From NCBI GenBank assembly GCA_023078555.1, contig CM041196.1:2666001-2730000 (forward strand): DNA of 64,000 nucleotides, given 5' to 3'. The translations under genes were made by a program, and so were the position numbers. Each line of letters opens with the position of its first letter. Within the stretch, counting starts at the first letter, position 1. Positions 23,415 through 36,070 of this stretch are shown here, one piece after another. The notes under the pieces were generated by a model that ran no database searches, was not told the DNA's origin, and was given only the letters and a program-made list of their open reading frames with translations. Origin of the DNA: Ulva prolifera (Eukaryota; Chlorophyta; Ulvophyceae; Ulvales; Ulvaceae).

Positions 23415-23448
23415 GGCACCATGCATAGTGCGCACTATGCATGGTGCC
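23415..23448. repeat. 34-bp perfect palindrome
   Basis: GGCACCATGCATAGTGC followed directly by its reverse complement, with no spacer. It lies 80 bp from a foldback element and 65 bp from a family R insertion. Confidence 0.95.
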
Positions 23449-23512
23449 GCGGTCACCGGCACCGGTGCATGCATCACATGCCACCATATGGTATACATGA
23501 TGCATCCGGGAG

Positions 23513-23560
23513 ATTCGGTTTTGGTGTTTGTCTTCTTCCGTTCACTCTTTGGTAAGACTG
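23513..23560 (+). mobile_element. family R insertion, copy 3 (12-bp target duplication)
   Basis: A 48-bp insertion between exact direct repeats TGCATCCGGGAG (23501-23512 and 23561-23572). It carries TTTGTCTTCTTCCGTTCACT and ends CTCTTTGGTAAGACTG. It is shorter than copies 1 and 2, truncated on the same side, with the opposite end conserved. Confidence 0.75.
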
Positions 23561-23572
23561 TGCATCCGGGAG

Positions 23573-24968
23573 CCCCGGCGTGGTGCGGACGGCGATGCAC
23601 GCTCGCCGCAACGGCAACTGAGAAGAGATGTAGCATGCATGCATACATGTAGCACGGGGCTCGATGCCCGGCCTCTCTTCTTTGTAAGTACATGTATCTC
23701 ATGAGATAGCACGGGGCTATGCATGCGTAGCAGGGAACACTGGACGCGTCGAGCAGCGCATGTATGCAGGCGGTTCTGTATGCAGGCGGTTCTGCTTAAG
23801 TTTGCGCTGTACAGCTACACGCCACGTGGCGTGGGTGTGTTGGCTTGCATGACCATGGGGTCGGTGGTCGTGCACGCATGCATGCTCTCCCAGGGCGCGT
23901 AGCGGGCGCCTGGCCGCCTTTGCGCACAGTGTACAGGGGCGCGCTTGGGCTCGCTGGCACGCTGGCAGCTCGCGGCCGACTGCGGCTCGCGGCGGCCGAC
24001 TGCGGTCAGCGCTACAGCGCTAGCGGACCATCATGCGCAGAAGGATCCTCATGCATGGGGTGACTCCCCCAGTGTACTATATATCTGAGGTAGAAATGAA
24101 CTTATCAGCAAAGGGAGGCTCACTTGCAAGCTGCTAGGCCTGAATATCAACTGCATGTGTGCATGTCCCACCATTAGTGTGGCATTGTTCAGTGATGTTG
24201 ATGATTGCCACCTCCGTCCATGCCACGTGTCAAATATATCCCTCTGCAGAGGCCTAAAAAGGGGCAACAGTTTGTCCTGCAGTAGCTGTCACGTCCACTG
24301 GTGTTCTCTGCGCATGCGCAGACGTAAAAAAAGCCCAGAAGCCCAAGCCCGCAGGCGGATGCCCAAATTGAATGCTGCCAGAGAACCAGTTGTGCCCCGT
24401 ATAGTGCAGCAGAGTGCGTCCAGTTGTGCAGTTGTGCCCCGTAGAGTGCAGCAGAGTGGTAGAGTGCAGGTCTAGGTCTACCTATATATAGGTGGCTATA
24501 GCGTGCCATGGTCCTGGCCATGGTCCTGTCCTGTACGTGGTAAAGTAAAGTAAAGTAAATTTAAATTTACTGCTATTGGACATTGACAACTCCGAATTAA
24601 CGGGACAACATATGCCGTGGTGGGCTGAGAATTGACTAACTTCATAGTGTATGCCTGAGAAGCTGCTAGCCAGGGTGTCTTCAGTGCCTTGTAAACCTGG
24701 TATGTCATGAGTTATGGCTGCGCCCTGCCCCCTGAGTCAGGGGCCCTGGCCCGTGTGTACTTGCTCAGGTATAAGATTTGGAGATTTCGCTTGCATAAAG
24801 CTAGTGCTGATCACTGTAGCAGCTGGCCTGGCAGTCTCCTGGCAGTGGCTGCAAGGGGTAGGAGCACATCAGCATGTGGTAGCAGTAGCTGCAAGCACTC
24901 ATAATGACAGCTAGCTTGTAGCTACCAAGCGTTGCATGCCTGGGATGCATATATGCATGTGCTGGCTT
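23573..24968. other. no gene seen; repeat-rich
   Basis: Frames are short and mostly built on TGCATGCA words. Around 24388-24470 the phrase GTTGTGCCCCGTA.AGTGCAGCAGAGTG recurs as an irregular tandem repeat. A GTAAA tandem run (24538-24560) grades into the palindrome GTAAATTTAAATTTAC. Confidence 0.4.
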
Positions 24969-24982
24969 CACATGGCCAGGCT

Positions 24983-25067
24983 TTGGTGTGCGCTTAGTGT
25001 GGCTTGCTGCGTGGTTTGGTTCCCCTTCTCGCTTCCGCTACCTGCCTCGCCTGCTTTGTCCTTGAAA
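24983..25067 (+). mobile_element. short retroposon-like insertion with 14-bp target duplication (family T)
   Basis: An 85-bp insertion bounded by exact 14-bp direct repeats CACATGGCCAGGCT (24969-24982 and 25068-25081). It ends CTGCCTCGCCTGCTTTGTCCTTGAAA, the same tail as the larger elements ending near 27249 and 51692. A shared 3' tail with a long target duplication is typical of 5'-truncated non-LTR retroposons. Confidence 0.7.
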
Positions 25068-25081
25068 CACATGGCCAGGCT

Positions 25082-26693
25082 ACACTTTTTTCTACTGGTA
25101 GCCACCCGACCTGTGTAGGCCCAGCTGCAAAGATGTAATGCAGCCATGATGTATGCATTCAGGCTGCAGACTGGAGCACAACTGTGCTATATTTATAAAG
25201 CTGCCTTTGAGAATCTGCTGATGGCTTCCTCTGAGTCCACATGCAGACAGGGACCAAAATGTTGCACTCACGGCTTCAGAACATGTCATGCACACATGGC
25301 TTGTGCCTGTTGTTGGAGCTGCACACAGCCTTGTGCAGGATGCTGAGGCGCCCGCCACGTGTCAGGCTGTCATTGTGCCCCATTGGGTCCCTCAGCTGCA
25401 GCACGTGCACTTGCAAACCCTTGTGGGATCCCAACTTTTAATTACAGGCACTCAGAGGTAGACACTCATCTAGTCTAACTCCTCTGCGCCAGCCAAGCTA
25501 CATCCGGCCCAAGACTAGGTGCAATGACCAATCAGCCAATCAGATTGCACCTCGACTTCGGCCATTAATGCAATTGCATTGTAGAACACCAAGAAAGACT
25601 CCAGCTAGGACTCAGCATGCATGACAACAGGCAGCACTCCTTGATGTCAGTACTCATGACACCTCTATAGTATACTGGCACCTCCACTGCCTTGCTGAAG
25701 TGTGAACAGGCCCTGGACACCCCCTCAGCCACAGGCCCCCAAATGGCAAGTCTACAACACGGATGGTAAGTACACAACCGCGCGTGCCAGTTCACACCTC
25801 TAGCCAGCAGTTGTCAACATCACCGTTCTCCTGGCTAGTAGCTATGAGTGTGAGATGTTGTCGCTGGTGTGGAGATGAATGTAAACATGTCTGCTCTCCA
25901 CCCTTGGATGCAAGTTGTGACTATAGTAGCTACTATAGTAGTACTAGTTGTACTGCACCAGGTCTTGCACTCATGCTGTTACCAGGTCTGACAGGGATTG
26001 CATGTATCAACTGCTTTATGCAATGTGCACAGCTGCAGGGTTGCCTTCTTGAGGAGGTTTAGTGTGTCTGTATGTGTGGACATGTAAGTAGGTCAAGGCA
26101 GTTCTGTGCTTGACTTACATTACATATCTAATGCATGCATGACCAGCCTCCGAAGACAGTTGAGGCCCTTGCACACGCAACTATAATTGATTGACCCAGA
26201 TGATTCATGCTTCATGCGTATCTGAGACTGTTGAGCATCTGGTATGCTGCAGTTAACTGCAATTGTTTCTGTTTTTCTGTTTCCTTTTTGTCTGCACCAA
26301 TGATTTGGTTCAGTGTCATTGATTGATGTTTGGTACCTGTGATGAGAATGGTGCATTCATCAGCATCAGTGCTACAGGTTGACCACTGTCTGCTGCTAGA
26401 TTACAGCAAGGCACTGGGCTAGGGCGGTCCAGTGGGCATGGGGTAGACACACCACCGTGTGACCAGCATTGTGCGAATGTGGGCTGCTGGCCGGGCCCAG
26501 GAGGGGCCTATAGGAGCAAACAACGCAGTTGTGGATACCCGCTACGCATGCACGCAACACATGTTTGTAGCAAGGTCAAAGCCGTGACACATACATGGTC
26601 GGTTGGCGTCCGCTGTGATTGGTGGCTTTGGTGTGCTTGTGCATTGCCCTGGCCTCACCGACTTTCGCGTTGGGACACACATCCACACCGGCC
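25082..26693. other. no gene recognised
   Basis: Short frames only, none with convincing composition. Direct or mirror CTATAGTAG-type words occur near 25920-25940. No repeat boundaries could be placed. Confidence 0.35.
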
Positions 26694-27249
26694 TGTGGCC
26701 TCTGACGCCACCGACCTGTGGCCTCTGACACCGGCTAGGCCGGGTCCGATGGGTGTGCGGGGTGCCTTCGTTGGCATGTGCAAGGACTGCGGAGACGGCT
26801 TGGGCGATGCATTGTCCTGGGTGCGGTGCGGCGTGGGCCGGCGAGGCTGCGCGGCGGTGTGCCGGGCTGGCGTGGTGTGCTGTGGCTAGGTGGGGTGGGG
26901 GGTGGGTCTGGGGGCTAGGGCGGCCCCCGGCAATCGGGCGGCCATGATGGGCGGCCTCAGGCAGCAGTGTGTTGGGTTTGGCCCTGTCGTACGGCGGCGG
27001 GCGTTGTGGTGTGGGTGGTTGTGATTTTGTGTGTCGGCCGTGGGGTCTGTGCGTGCGTGTGTGGGTTCGGGTTTGTGGGTGTGTGGGTGTATGGGTGTGT
27101 GCTTGGCGGTCTGCGGATCTGTGTCTTTTGATGCGCCGGTGGTGGGTCTCCTGGGCGTGGTGGGTGTCGCGTGCGTGCGTGTCTGTGTGTTTGCTTCGTC
27201 TGTTTGCTTCTGTCGCGGTGCTGCCCGCCTTGCTGCGTTTGTCCTTATA
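26694..27249 (+). mobile_element. family T retroposon-like element, long copy 1
   Basis: The body (from about 26704) is about 85-90% identical to 51151-51692. It ends CTGCCCGCCTTGCTGCGTTTGTCCTTATAAC. Direct repeats ACACACATCCACACCGGCC flank it (26675-26693 and 27250-27268), though part of the repeat overlaps the element's own tail. The body is strongly GT-rich on the plus strand, which produces long spurious frames on both strands. No reverse transcriptase is visible, so it is a non-autonomous or truncated copy. Confidence 0.65.
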
Positions 27250-27268
27250 ACACACATCCACACCGGCC

Positions 27269-28154
27269 GGCCGGCACATAGGCTACACATCCACACACCG
27301 GTGGTTGCGTGCGTGCGTGGTGCCCCGATGCAGGTCCTGCGGTGCTTCCTGCCTCTCTGGCTTCGTCCTTGTAACACATGCGTGCGTTGCGTGGGAATGG
27401 TGGGTGTGATGGTGCCGGCCGGCGCCCGCGGGTTGGGGCGTGTGTTCTTGGCCTGCTTGGCACGTTCGCGGTGCTGCCCGCCTCGCCACCGTTATCCGTG
27501 TAAATTACAAGTTGTAACGCAGACACGTGCACACCGGTGGCAGAACTCAGCACAGCATCACAGCACAGCACACCCGCTCGGCGCCGCACGCGCAGCGCTT
27601 GTGTTCAACAATGGGCTGCAAGCGGGCACAGGCCGGCACGTCCCCTCCGGCCCAAGGGGAGGCCCGGCGCCGTGCCGCCGGACCCTGCAGGACCTCGTCG
27701 TCAATCGAGCGTTTGTGTGAGTGTACATTCATCGCAGATCACAGCAGGGGCAAGTGGCCTTAAGCGGGGACGGGCGCCAAGCACGGCACCGCGTACACGG
27801 CAGCGCCTGCCACTGCGGCAGCTTGGGGCAACGAAATCAGTTTGCATGCATGGCCCGCCGCAGCAGCCTGCGCCCCCGAGGGTCACCGCTGTGGCAGTTT
27901 CGTGGTGCAGTTCCAGGTTCACCAATCCAGGTTTTCTGCACTTTACAGTCGAACGTTTCACAGCGTATTCTGTGATATATCGCCACACCAGCCCCCGCCC
28001 GTGGAGACCCAGTACCCAGACGCATCCCGTGTAGCCCCCGTTTCAGGTGGTCCCTGTGCAAGGGGGGGCCCAGACGCAGCCTACTCTGCGCGGGCAGGCC
28101 GTGGTGGTCCCGAGATCATGATGGCCGTGGACTGCCCCTCCACCCCAGGTCACC
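27269..28154. other. cluster of further family T tail-like segments; no gene
   Basis: Segments ending CTCTCTGGCTTCGTCCTTGTAAC (about 27350-27376) and CTGCCCGCCTCGCCACCGTTATCCGTGTAA (about 27475-27505) resemble decayed family T tails. The open frame at 27537-28034 has low-complexity composition and is not called as a gene. Confidence 0.35.
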
Positions 28155-28214
28155 AGGGCGTCCCGTGCGATAGTTACCGGCTGCAGGGCGTCCCGTGCGA
28201 TAGTTACCGGCTGC
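28155..28214. repeat. two tandem 30-bp units
   Basis: The 30-bp phrase AGGGCGTCCCGTGCGATAGT.. occurs twice in a row without mismatch. On the minus strand it would encode a duplicated LQPVTIARDA, but the surrounding frame is not convincing. Confidence 0.9.
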
Positions 28215-30510
28215 AGGTGTGCGGCCGATGCTACTGCGCGAGTTGAGATTTTATTCTCGTCGTTTTCCTGATGGGTATGCACTGCCATTTCGTCGCAAGC
28301 AGCTGCAGAGGGGCATGCCCCACAGGGGGGGGCACCAGTTTGCCCCACTGCGAATGACCCCCACGCCTGGCACTGCCACTGCCAATGACCCGGCACGCCC
28401 GCAGAGCACCTGAATGCACCTCCACACTTGCACTTGTTCTGTTTTGCAGACTTTGATGCTGCAAAAAATGGTGGATTGAAGTTGCTGCATCTTTTGCCAT
28501 CGGGTTTCCGTGTAGTCTATGCTATTCTTCCTTCTGCTTGCATGCGATTCAGCTTGCAAGCATCGCAGAGTCCTGGCAAAGTTACAACTACCTCAGTGGA
28601 TGAGTGGAGTTTCCTTGTCTGGTGCTGAATGTCCACCCATGCACTATGCATTTGTGCTTGGTCTGCAAGTGATCTGGAATTGTAGGTGATGCAACCTCCT
28701 GATCAAGCATACCATGCTGTACACATTTCACATACAGTTCACATTTCAACGTGCTCCCATCTGCTTGACTCACCTGTGGTGAGTCACCACTGTTGGCATT
28801 GCGGTTTGTGGAGGCCTCTGGCCAGTGCTTGGCAACAAGGCCCTCAACAAGTCCCTCCCACAGTGCACAACGCAGCAGACACAACGATCGGGCGACCATG
28901 CCTACCTGGACCTGGCTGTTGTGTTCGACCTGCGATGCGTAATGGGTGTTAGGTTGTAAATATGCATTGACCCAGCTCCGCTCGCTTCAGGCCACGCTTG
29001 ACATTCGCGCCGTGCCCGCAGCAGGTCTCGCAGCTCTCATCCGCAACACGGGAGCACAGTGTGAGGCCCGTGGGAGTGCCATATGAGGCAACCCCCGGAT
29101 CCGCGGTGAAGTTGCAGCATGACACTGCTGTGAACGCGGAGTCGAGGCCGGTGAGGAGCCACGCACAGCAACGTTCTCTCCTGTCCTGCTGCAAGCCCGC
29201 TCGTTCAGTCTCTGTATGCAGCTACAGCTCCTGGGCGATCAACAAAATTCTTCGCAACACGAAGCTACACGGGGAAGTGAGAGTGAACCATACGATCGCA
29301 TGGAATTTCGGGCTCGCGATCGCGGGCGGGAGCGTCCTTGATTCACATCGATACTTCACCGTAGTGCAATACGCGTACACATACGTTTTGAACACCTGTA
29401 GGCTCGGCTCACATCCTGTTTGCAGAGCATTCTGATGCGGCCCATGCTGTCGCCTTTGCTTGGCCCGCGGTACCGCTGTCTGACTGACATGCCGTCCCAC
29501 GGGCAACTGTCCAATATCACATGACCTACCCCATTGATCTCAAATCTGATGAGTTTTGATGAGCAACGGTCAGTTACACCCAAACCTCCCAGTCTGTCTC
29601 CCAGTGCCCACATGTGCACCCTCACACCTCTGACATTCTGCAGCAGCTTCATGAAATGCATCCAAACACTGGTCAGCATGAGTGTATCCGATGGCTGACA
29701 TGCGTCTGACGCCTCGTCAACACTGAGTTGGCTGTGCACAGCTGGCGGCCGGCAGCTAGCCTGTGCCTGCAGCAGACTGCTTCCACAGGAACCTGTGCTC
29801 AGCAGGTCGTGTCAGGATCTGCCGCAATGATCTGTGTGCATGTGACACTGTCATAAGAGAGTTATAATTTATCGCAGACTGACCATCCCGCGCTCAGTAG
29901 TTGTGCAACTGCCAGCCTCCTTATCTCATATACAGCACAGATCAAACTGCCACAGGTGAGTGCACGATTAGGAGAGGTGACTGTTGCGGACGAGGATGGG
30001 TGAGGACACGGCGCCTAGTGCGCAATATCTCGAGATATCGAATTTTTTTGGACTGGCGGCATTTGGGCAGCGTGAATCGGCATCTGATACAACAGACCAT
30101 CTGCAATCAGTTCGTGCTGGACACTTCGACTGATCTGGGCCCGGTCTGAGCGTCCTGCAGGGCCCACATTATCGATCTTTTGCAGCTACTTGCCGATCTG
30201 GACAGATCTGTCTGCAGCGCGTCTTTTCCCAGGTGACCTGAACCCGCGATCGAGCAAAAGCTCGGATCATGATCACGATGCAATGGCCAATCGAGCGCTG
30301 CAGCTGTTGTTAGCAACTTGGAGTTTCCGCAGATCTGGGCCTGGGAGTCTGCATGTTCGCCCGTCCCGTCACGGCGGATCGTGTATGATCAGCGACCATG
30401 GCCGTATGTTTTGACTTATTCCGCATTGGCAACGTATCGCGCTGTGCCAGGCCAAGCCAGGTCAGCGTTTTTATTTGCCGACTTGAACTCGACGTCATAG
30501 CATGCCGCGG
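28215..30510. other. no confident gene; weak coding-like frames on both strands
   Basis: The best candidates are minus 29194-28949 (Cys-rich, ending VKRGLKRAELGQCIFTT) and minus 29739-29356 (VWMHFMKLLQNVRGVRVHMW..., FEINGVGHVILDSCPWDG). Neither has a clean start, a splice partner or a family I recognise. They may be remnants of mobile-element proteins. Confidence 0.3.
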
Positions 30511-30584
30511 CGACCTCCTTATCGAGACCCCCCGCGGCTGGGTCACAGCGTCATCCTTCGTACTTGGCGAACCGAGCATGACGG
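30511..30584 (+). repeat. left copy of a 74-bp inverted coding-like duplication
   Basis: Matches the minus strand of 31843-31916 at 72 of 74 bases. Both copies read LLIETPRGWVTASSFVLGEP in the same frame. The two differences (GGC/GGA and ACA/ACG) are synonymous, which points to protein-level constraint. Outside the 74 bp similarity fades quickly. A GT follows the block here (ATGACG|GTGTCT). Confidence 0.7.
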
Positions 30585-31597
30585 TGTCTCCGTCGGGCCA
30601 ACAGCGCGCAGGCAACAACCCGTTGGGGCCCCATGGGGGCGCCTTTGCCATGGCTGCAACCACAAGCAAGTAGTACGTTGCTCATAGCGGATGTGACGTT
30701 GCATAGTTGACTAAATGAAGGCTGTGTTGCCGTGCTATTTGCAACGGCATGTGCTGTCTCATCTTCCAGGCTGCGTATGCTCTTCAACAGAGCTGTGAGA
30801 TACTCTAGACACACTCAAGTATGATTGAGTTATTGTCGGTCCAATGTTTAGCGAATAGCTGCGTACGAGCGGCAGTATCTCGATATAGTTGCGCTAGTGC
30901 TAACAGCAACGGTTGCCTTTCCTCAAGCCGGACAGCATCGGCAGATATACGACATCGAGTAACGCCTTCATACATGTTATCCTTGCTGCATCACACGGGG
31001 CTTGTTGTATACCGATTGCCGCAGCCTGCGAGATACTCCAGCCGCGAGATTGTAAATGCTTCATGTAACATAAGACCACATATATATATATATATGGCCT
31101 CTGAAACATCCTGAACTTTGTTATCATTGCTGCTCTTTTAGTTGTTGATATCATGGGTGATGTCCGCTGGTGACCACGTCTTGTTCGAGGTACTTACACG
31201 TAGGGCAACAATGGCTCATGCCAACTATACGCTGCAATGGCCGATGAGACTATGAAGTTGGCAAGCAAAATCTCTGCCATATCACGGCTGCATTTGCGCT
31301 TGCTGAGCTGCGTAGAAGCGAAAACAAGCCTTTGTCAAGCAATCAATCTTTGTCTTGCAGCCCACGCCGGCCAGAAAGTGCAACACAAGCATAGACGTAA
31401 TGCTGCATGCCGCTTGGTTCAATGCCCCCAAAGATGAATCTAGCGAAATCGTAACAAGCAATCGTCTTGTGACGATGAGTTCAATGGATGGTAAGCATCG
31501 ACTTTGACTACGCAAGGCTGCGGGGCTGCAATGTACATGTGCGACGGTCCCTGGAAAGCATACGCAACGCAGAAAATCATGCAAAGATAAGTAGCTG

Positions 31598-32063
31598 TCA
31601 AGATACCCCGAACTGGTTACAGGATATCATTGTGTTTGAAAGCGGGCCGTTCCAGGCTGCAGGCTCCGCCGCTGAGGGCTCGGGGTTGCATTTGCTCGAC
31701 CAATGCAGTCGCGCGGCGCTGACAACACCCGCATAGCAGTACGGATCGTTTGCGTTGCGTGTGACTTTAATTATTTCTGTAGCGCACAGCCACGGCGCCA
31801 GGGCCACCGCGATGGCGAGTCGAAACTGCGCGCGAGGCCATGCCGTCATGCTCGGTTCGCCAAGTACGAAGGATGACGCCGTGACCCATCCGCGGGGGGT
31901 CTCGATAAGGAGGTCGATGCCGCGGCCTGATGACGGCATCAGGTCGCCCCGATTCACGACGAACTTGTCGCCATCACGTCCATAGTGCACTAGGTTTTGG
32001 AAGCCTGTCAAGGCACTCCAACTGCCGCTCTGACCAGAGCCCAGAATGCCTCGGAGCCGATCG
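31598..32063 (-). CDS. putative exon with the right copy of the duplication, unknown product
   Basis: An open frame from just after a stop at about 32064 to 31598, without a good ATG at its head (a possible one reads LMPSSGRGIDLL). It runs TGFQNLVHYGRDGDKFVVNRGD, then the duplicated LLIETPRGWVTASSFVLGEP block, then a hydrophobic stretch FRLAIAVALAPWLCATEII. It has coding-like composition and a selected-looking paralogous block, but no recognised family. Confidence 0.35.
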
Positions 32064-35000
32064 CTCTGCTAGATTCTGCTGCTAGGATTTGTCCAGTTGC
32101 CGCGGCGTCCTGATGCCGTGATGCGACCAGCAGCTGTCGTGGAGGGACGTACGTAGAACATTGTCAACCCCCAGCGCGACCCCGGACACTGCATTCGGCT
32201 AAGCAGCTGTACCAGATGGCACGTTGATGTGTCTTCCTGAGACGTCCTGGTGCAGGGTCATCGGTGCAGCGCTAAAACGCTTTCCAACTGCTGGTCGCTG
32301 AAACAGCATGTCCATTGTCTTCTCCTGACTTTGCCCAGATCCAGCGATTTGTGTCTGAGACATAATGCCAATGTGCGACACATGATTCATATCCAGACAC
32401 ACATGTCGATGTACGGACTGCATGCAATTTGGGCCAAGGCCATGTTCTGCAGCTGACTCTGCATGATTAGATAGAATTGAATCAATGGACCACATTGCTT
32501 GCAACAGGTCCACCAACAGCCACATTGTGAGTCTGGTTATTGCTGTGTTTCGAAGAGGTAGCACCGGCTCGGAGTTGGCACTCTTTGTGCCCTTGCACTG
32601 ATCCGGCCAAGCAGACACGATTTGACATTCTGAACTGTCAAGCACCAGAATGCCCGATGCGCTCGGTAGTGTTGGCCATAGTACATGTACCCATCTGATG
32701 CGCAGCACTCAATGCCCGCCAGGTCATTGCATTCAGCCATCCACCTTCAGTCCACCTTTTAAACGCAGCATAGGGTCTTCATTGCATAAGACTGCAACTG
32801 AGCCTGACCACCTTGAATCATTGGACGAAATGATGCAAGGTGTATGCGAGAGGGGCCTCATACTGCAGAATACACATGCCATAGACCCAGGCAGCATACA
32901 GCACTGCCACTCATCAGTTCAGTCACACCGACACGTTGTGGCTCGCCGGTGCTACAGCTGCCAAAACAAAATATTGCTGCAGCTGTGACAAGCCATGAGA
33001 ATCATACGCTGCTTTGCAACTATGTATGGTGGTTGTCATCAGTGAATGTCTTGTCTGCGGCAGTTTCACTGAATGCATTGATTGGAGCGGCAGGTTAGGC
33101 CTCGCACCTGTATGATGTGCCTTGTAGGGAAGGCATCATTCGTAACCTCGATTCGAGGATTCCAGGACGCAAGAGTCTACACAGCCTAACATGGCTGTCC
33201 ATCGGAAGTGCCCCGGTCCTGCGCGTGTGTGCACGGGACTGACAGGCGACATGGCTGTGCACTGACAGCGCGCCAGACGCATATAAGATATTTCATTGAT
33301 ACTATAACTTGCTTCCGTTGGGCCGCATCGAGAGACAGCTGCCGGGACACAAGAAGGTTGCGAAGCCAAGCAGGGCGAGCGGCGAGAAGAAATTACTCCG
33401 GGCACGCATATAGATGATGGAGTTGGCACCTTCACAAACTTTTGACTGCTCTGTGCTGCACCCGGCCAGACGTGTACACACATTTCAGGAACACATCCCT
33501 AGATACTGCACCGCGTGCCGATAGATATTTTGGCAAGCCTAAGGTCGACCGCTTGTCTACTTTTCTTTATTGTCCTGAAGTCGTTGCACGCCACGGATGT
33601 CCGTCAAAGACTGGGGGCGCAGACGCTTTTCAGCACTGCTCGCAGCTGGACCATTCGAGCGCAATTGGAACTGCGGCGAGCTTGAGGTCAGGATCGGAGC
33701 GGATGCTCGGCAGCGCACGCACTGCACCTTGTTAGCGTCGAAAGTGACGGCCCTGTTCCACCAATTGCAAGTGCATACTGCGATGATCACGCCGATTCTA
33801 CCAGGAGAGGCCATCATGCATGGAGCGAAGAAAAGCGCGGTGGAAACACTGGCGCAACATGGGCCCATCACTTGAAGCTGCCGTGGCGCCACCCGAGCCC
33901 CAGTATTTTTTCCAACGAACATGTCGAATTTCCGTTCAGCGTTGTTAGTCTTATTCTGCCAACTGACCCTGCTGTCAGACATGCTTGCGCCAGTTGAAGA
34001 CTGCTAGTCGGGCAAATGTTACGTATGTGAAGCTGTCCGATAGCTCAAGGTAAAGGGTCAAGTGAAGGAGCTACATGAGTTCAGCCCAGGAGACTCCATC
34101 TTTGGTATGGCAGGAGGATGGCAACACGCTGATGCTGGTGCGCCCTGCACCCGAAAATGCCAGCTGTGACCATCAACTCGCAGCTCCTGGCCCGCGTCCG
34201 GCCAGCTCCATGCGGTTGCAAGCTAGGATGCACTCGACCGGGCTGTACAGTCGACTCGCCAGCGTTCGGGTCAGCGGTTTGACTGCTTACGCAGCTGGTC
34301 CAGAGAAATGGCTTCGGCAGCTGGCCCAGGATCTCGCCAGGCTCGCGAGCTGGCCCCAGAGCTGCAGCACAGTGTATGCATGCAGACCCAGGGTGGACGT
34401 TTATATGCATGCACAAGCCGCGGCATGCACAGAGTGGGCGAAATCTGTCAGTTAAACTTCGTTGCAAGAGCTGCCGTGGGCGGATGTGGGTGCCCTTAGG
34501 CGGCATGATGCGGCTGACGGTCGCCAGTAGATCGTAATGACTGCCGGTGTCAACTGAATACGCTTCTTCTTGTGTCGGTCCACTCCTCCAGGCATACACT
34601 GTGATCTGCCGCCTGGGTGCCTTGCACGAATGCCGACCAGCCGTGATGATCGTATCTAGAGACCAGCCGGAGATCGAACTGTTGTAGGCTGAAACATATA
34701 GTCAACGACGTCGCAGTTATGCTTGCACCCGGCATATGCTGCACTCGCATGCGCGGCAGCGTCGCAGAGTGGTCTGTGCATGTGAGCAGCCTGCGCCTGT
34801 GCTGAGGTGCGCATGCAGCTTGTACTCAGTATGATACAACAGCCAACTACGTGTCCCCACAACCAGTAAAGTGGTCTGATAGTGTGGTTGCGGTCAAGTT
34901 CTGTGCTGCTTTGAATAGTTCGAGCATCTGCCAAGTCGCCCGCTAGTGTACTGCGCTGTCCTGCATGGCCTCCCACGCTCTGGTTCCGTGGGATACGTCC

Positions 35001-36070
35001 ACTTCGGAGACGGCAAGCGTCTTAATATGATGGATTTGTGGCCTCGTTTGTGGTTGTACCGCCAGTATCACTCAGAGGCTGAAGTCAGTGCTGCCCAGCT
35101 GGCGGTTCTTCATGCGGTCACACGCGTTGCGGGCTGCTGCTGAGCAGCTCCAGCCATCAGCGTAGACAGCATGATGCGAATCAGTATGTACTTCTTCAGA
35201 GTAAGACTTTACTGCGCCATGTCCTTGCGCTAGCTTACGGGCAGATACTGTCGAGAGGCTGGCGCTGCTGGAGACGCTCGTGAATCGCTCCATACTCGCT
35301 AGCAGGTGAATGCCAAGTCTCCGTCTCGCGAAACTCCTGCCTTGCGATATAGTGCCACAGCTCAGCAGTGGCTGCGACAGCTCCATCCATTTTGATTCAA
35401 ACTCGCTCTTGCAAGTCGCAAGTTCGACATTGCTTGTTGACCTATGCCCTGCTGCGCTGGTGTGTGTCAGACCAGGTCTGCAACCATTTACGTATCCATC
35501 GTTCCAGCCTGGTCGTGTGTTGGCAGGCTGCCATACGCAAGACGTCTGGTGTTGCGTTTTGACGAGCCCTGATTGGCACGCTCATACGCGCACACATCTC
35601 AGGCCTGCTTGAACGCTGAACATGGCTATTTATGTTTAATCTGTTCCGTGAATGTCACCGTAGAGGGCCTGGACGCACAGTCTCGCTTGGCCCGGCCTTG
35701 GTAGCGTCCGAACACCTGTGGAGCCTGTCGAATGCCGCAACGCGAGTGACGACAGACCACGCTCGGTGGCATTCGAGTGTTGTCAGTCTGCAATTGTAAT
35801 GCACTGTCTCCGCTGTGTTTTGCATGATGTTGCCTGGCATTCGTCTAGACCCAGCAGCGCGGGGCCCCGCGGGGGTCAACCTCGCAGGCAGCCGACTTGC
35901 CCTCACGCCCGTGACTCCCCACGCATTTACACCAATCGCTTGACAAGCCCAGTCAGCCGCCTCGTGTACCGTTCACGCTCGTCCAGATCTAGTCTAACAG
36001 GGGTCCACAGCTGCAGGTTGCCCAGTCTCCGCGACCTGTGCCCGCCCCTCGCTCGGCAGGCACGAGATTG
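32064..36070. other. gene-poor interval
   Basis: Several frames of 60-170 codons on both strands, for example minus 32708-32199 and plus 33597-33875. None has a supporting start, splice pair or known motif, and overlapping frames on the opposite strand look equally plausible. The 300-400 bp before 36071 should hold the promoter and 5' leader of the next gene, but no element could be assigned. Confidence 0.35.

Noticed and set aside
26542-27377. Long His/Pro/Thr-rich minus-strand ORFs
   Set aside because: They arise from GT-rich repeat sequence of the family T element.
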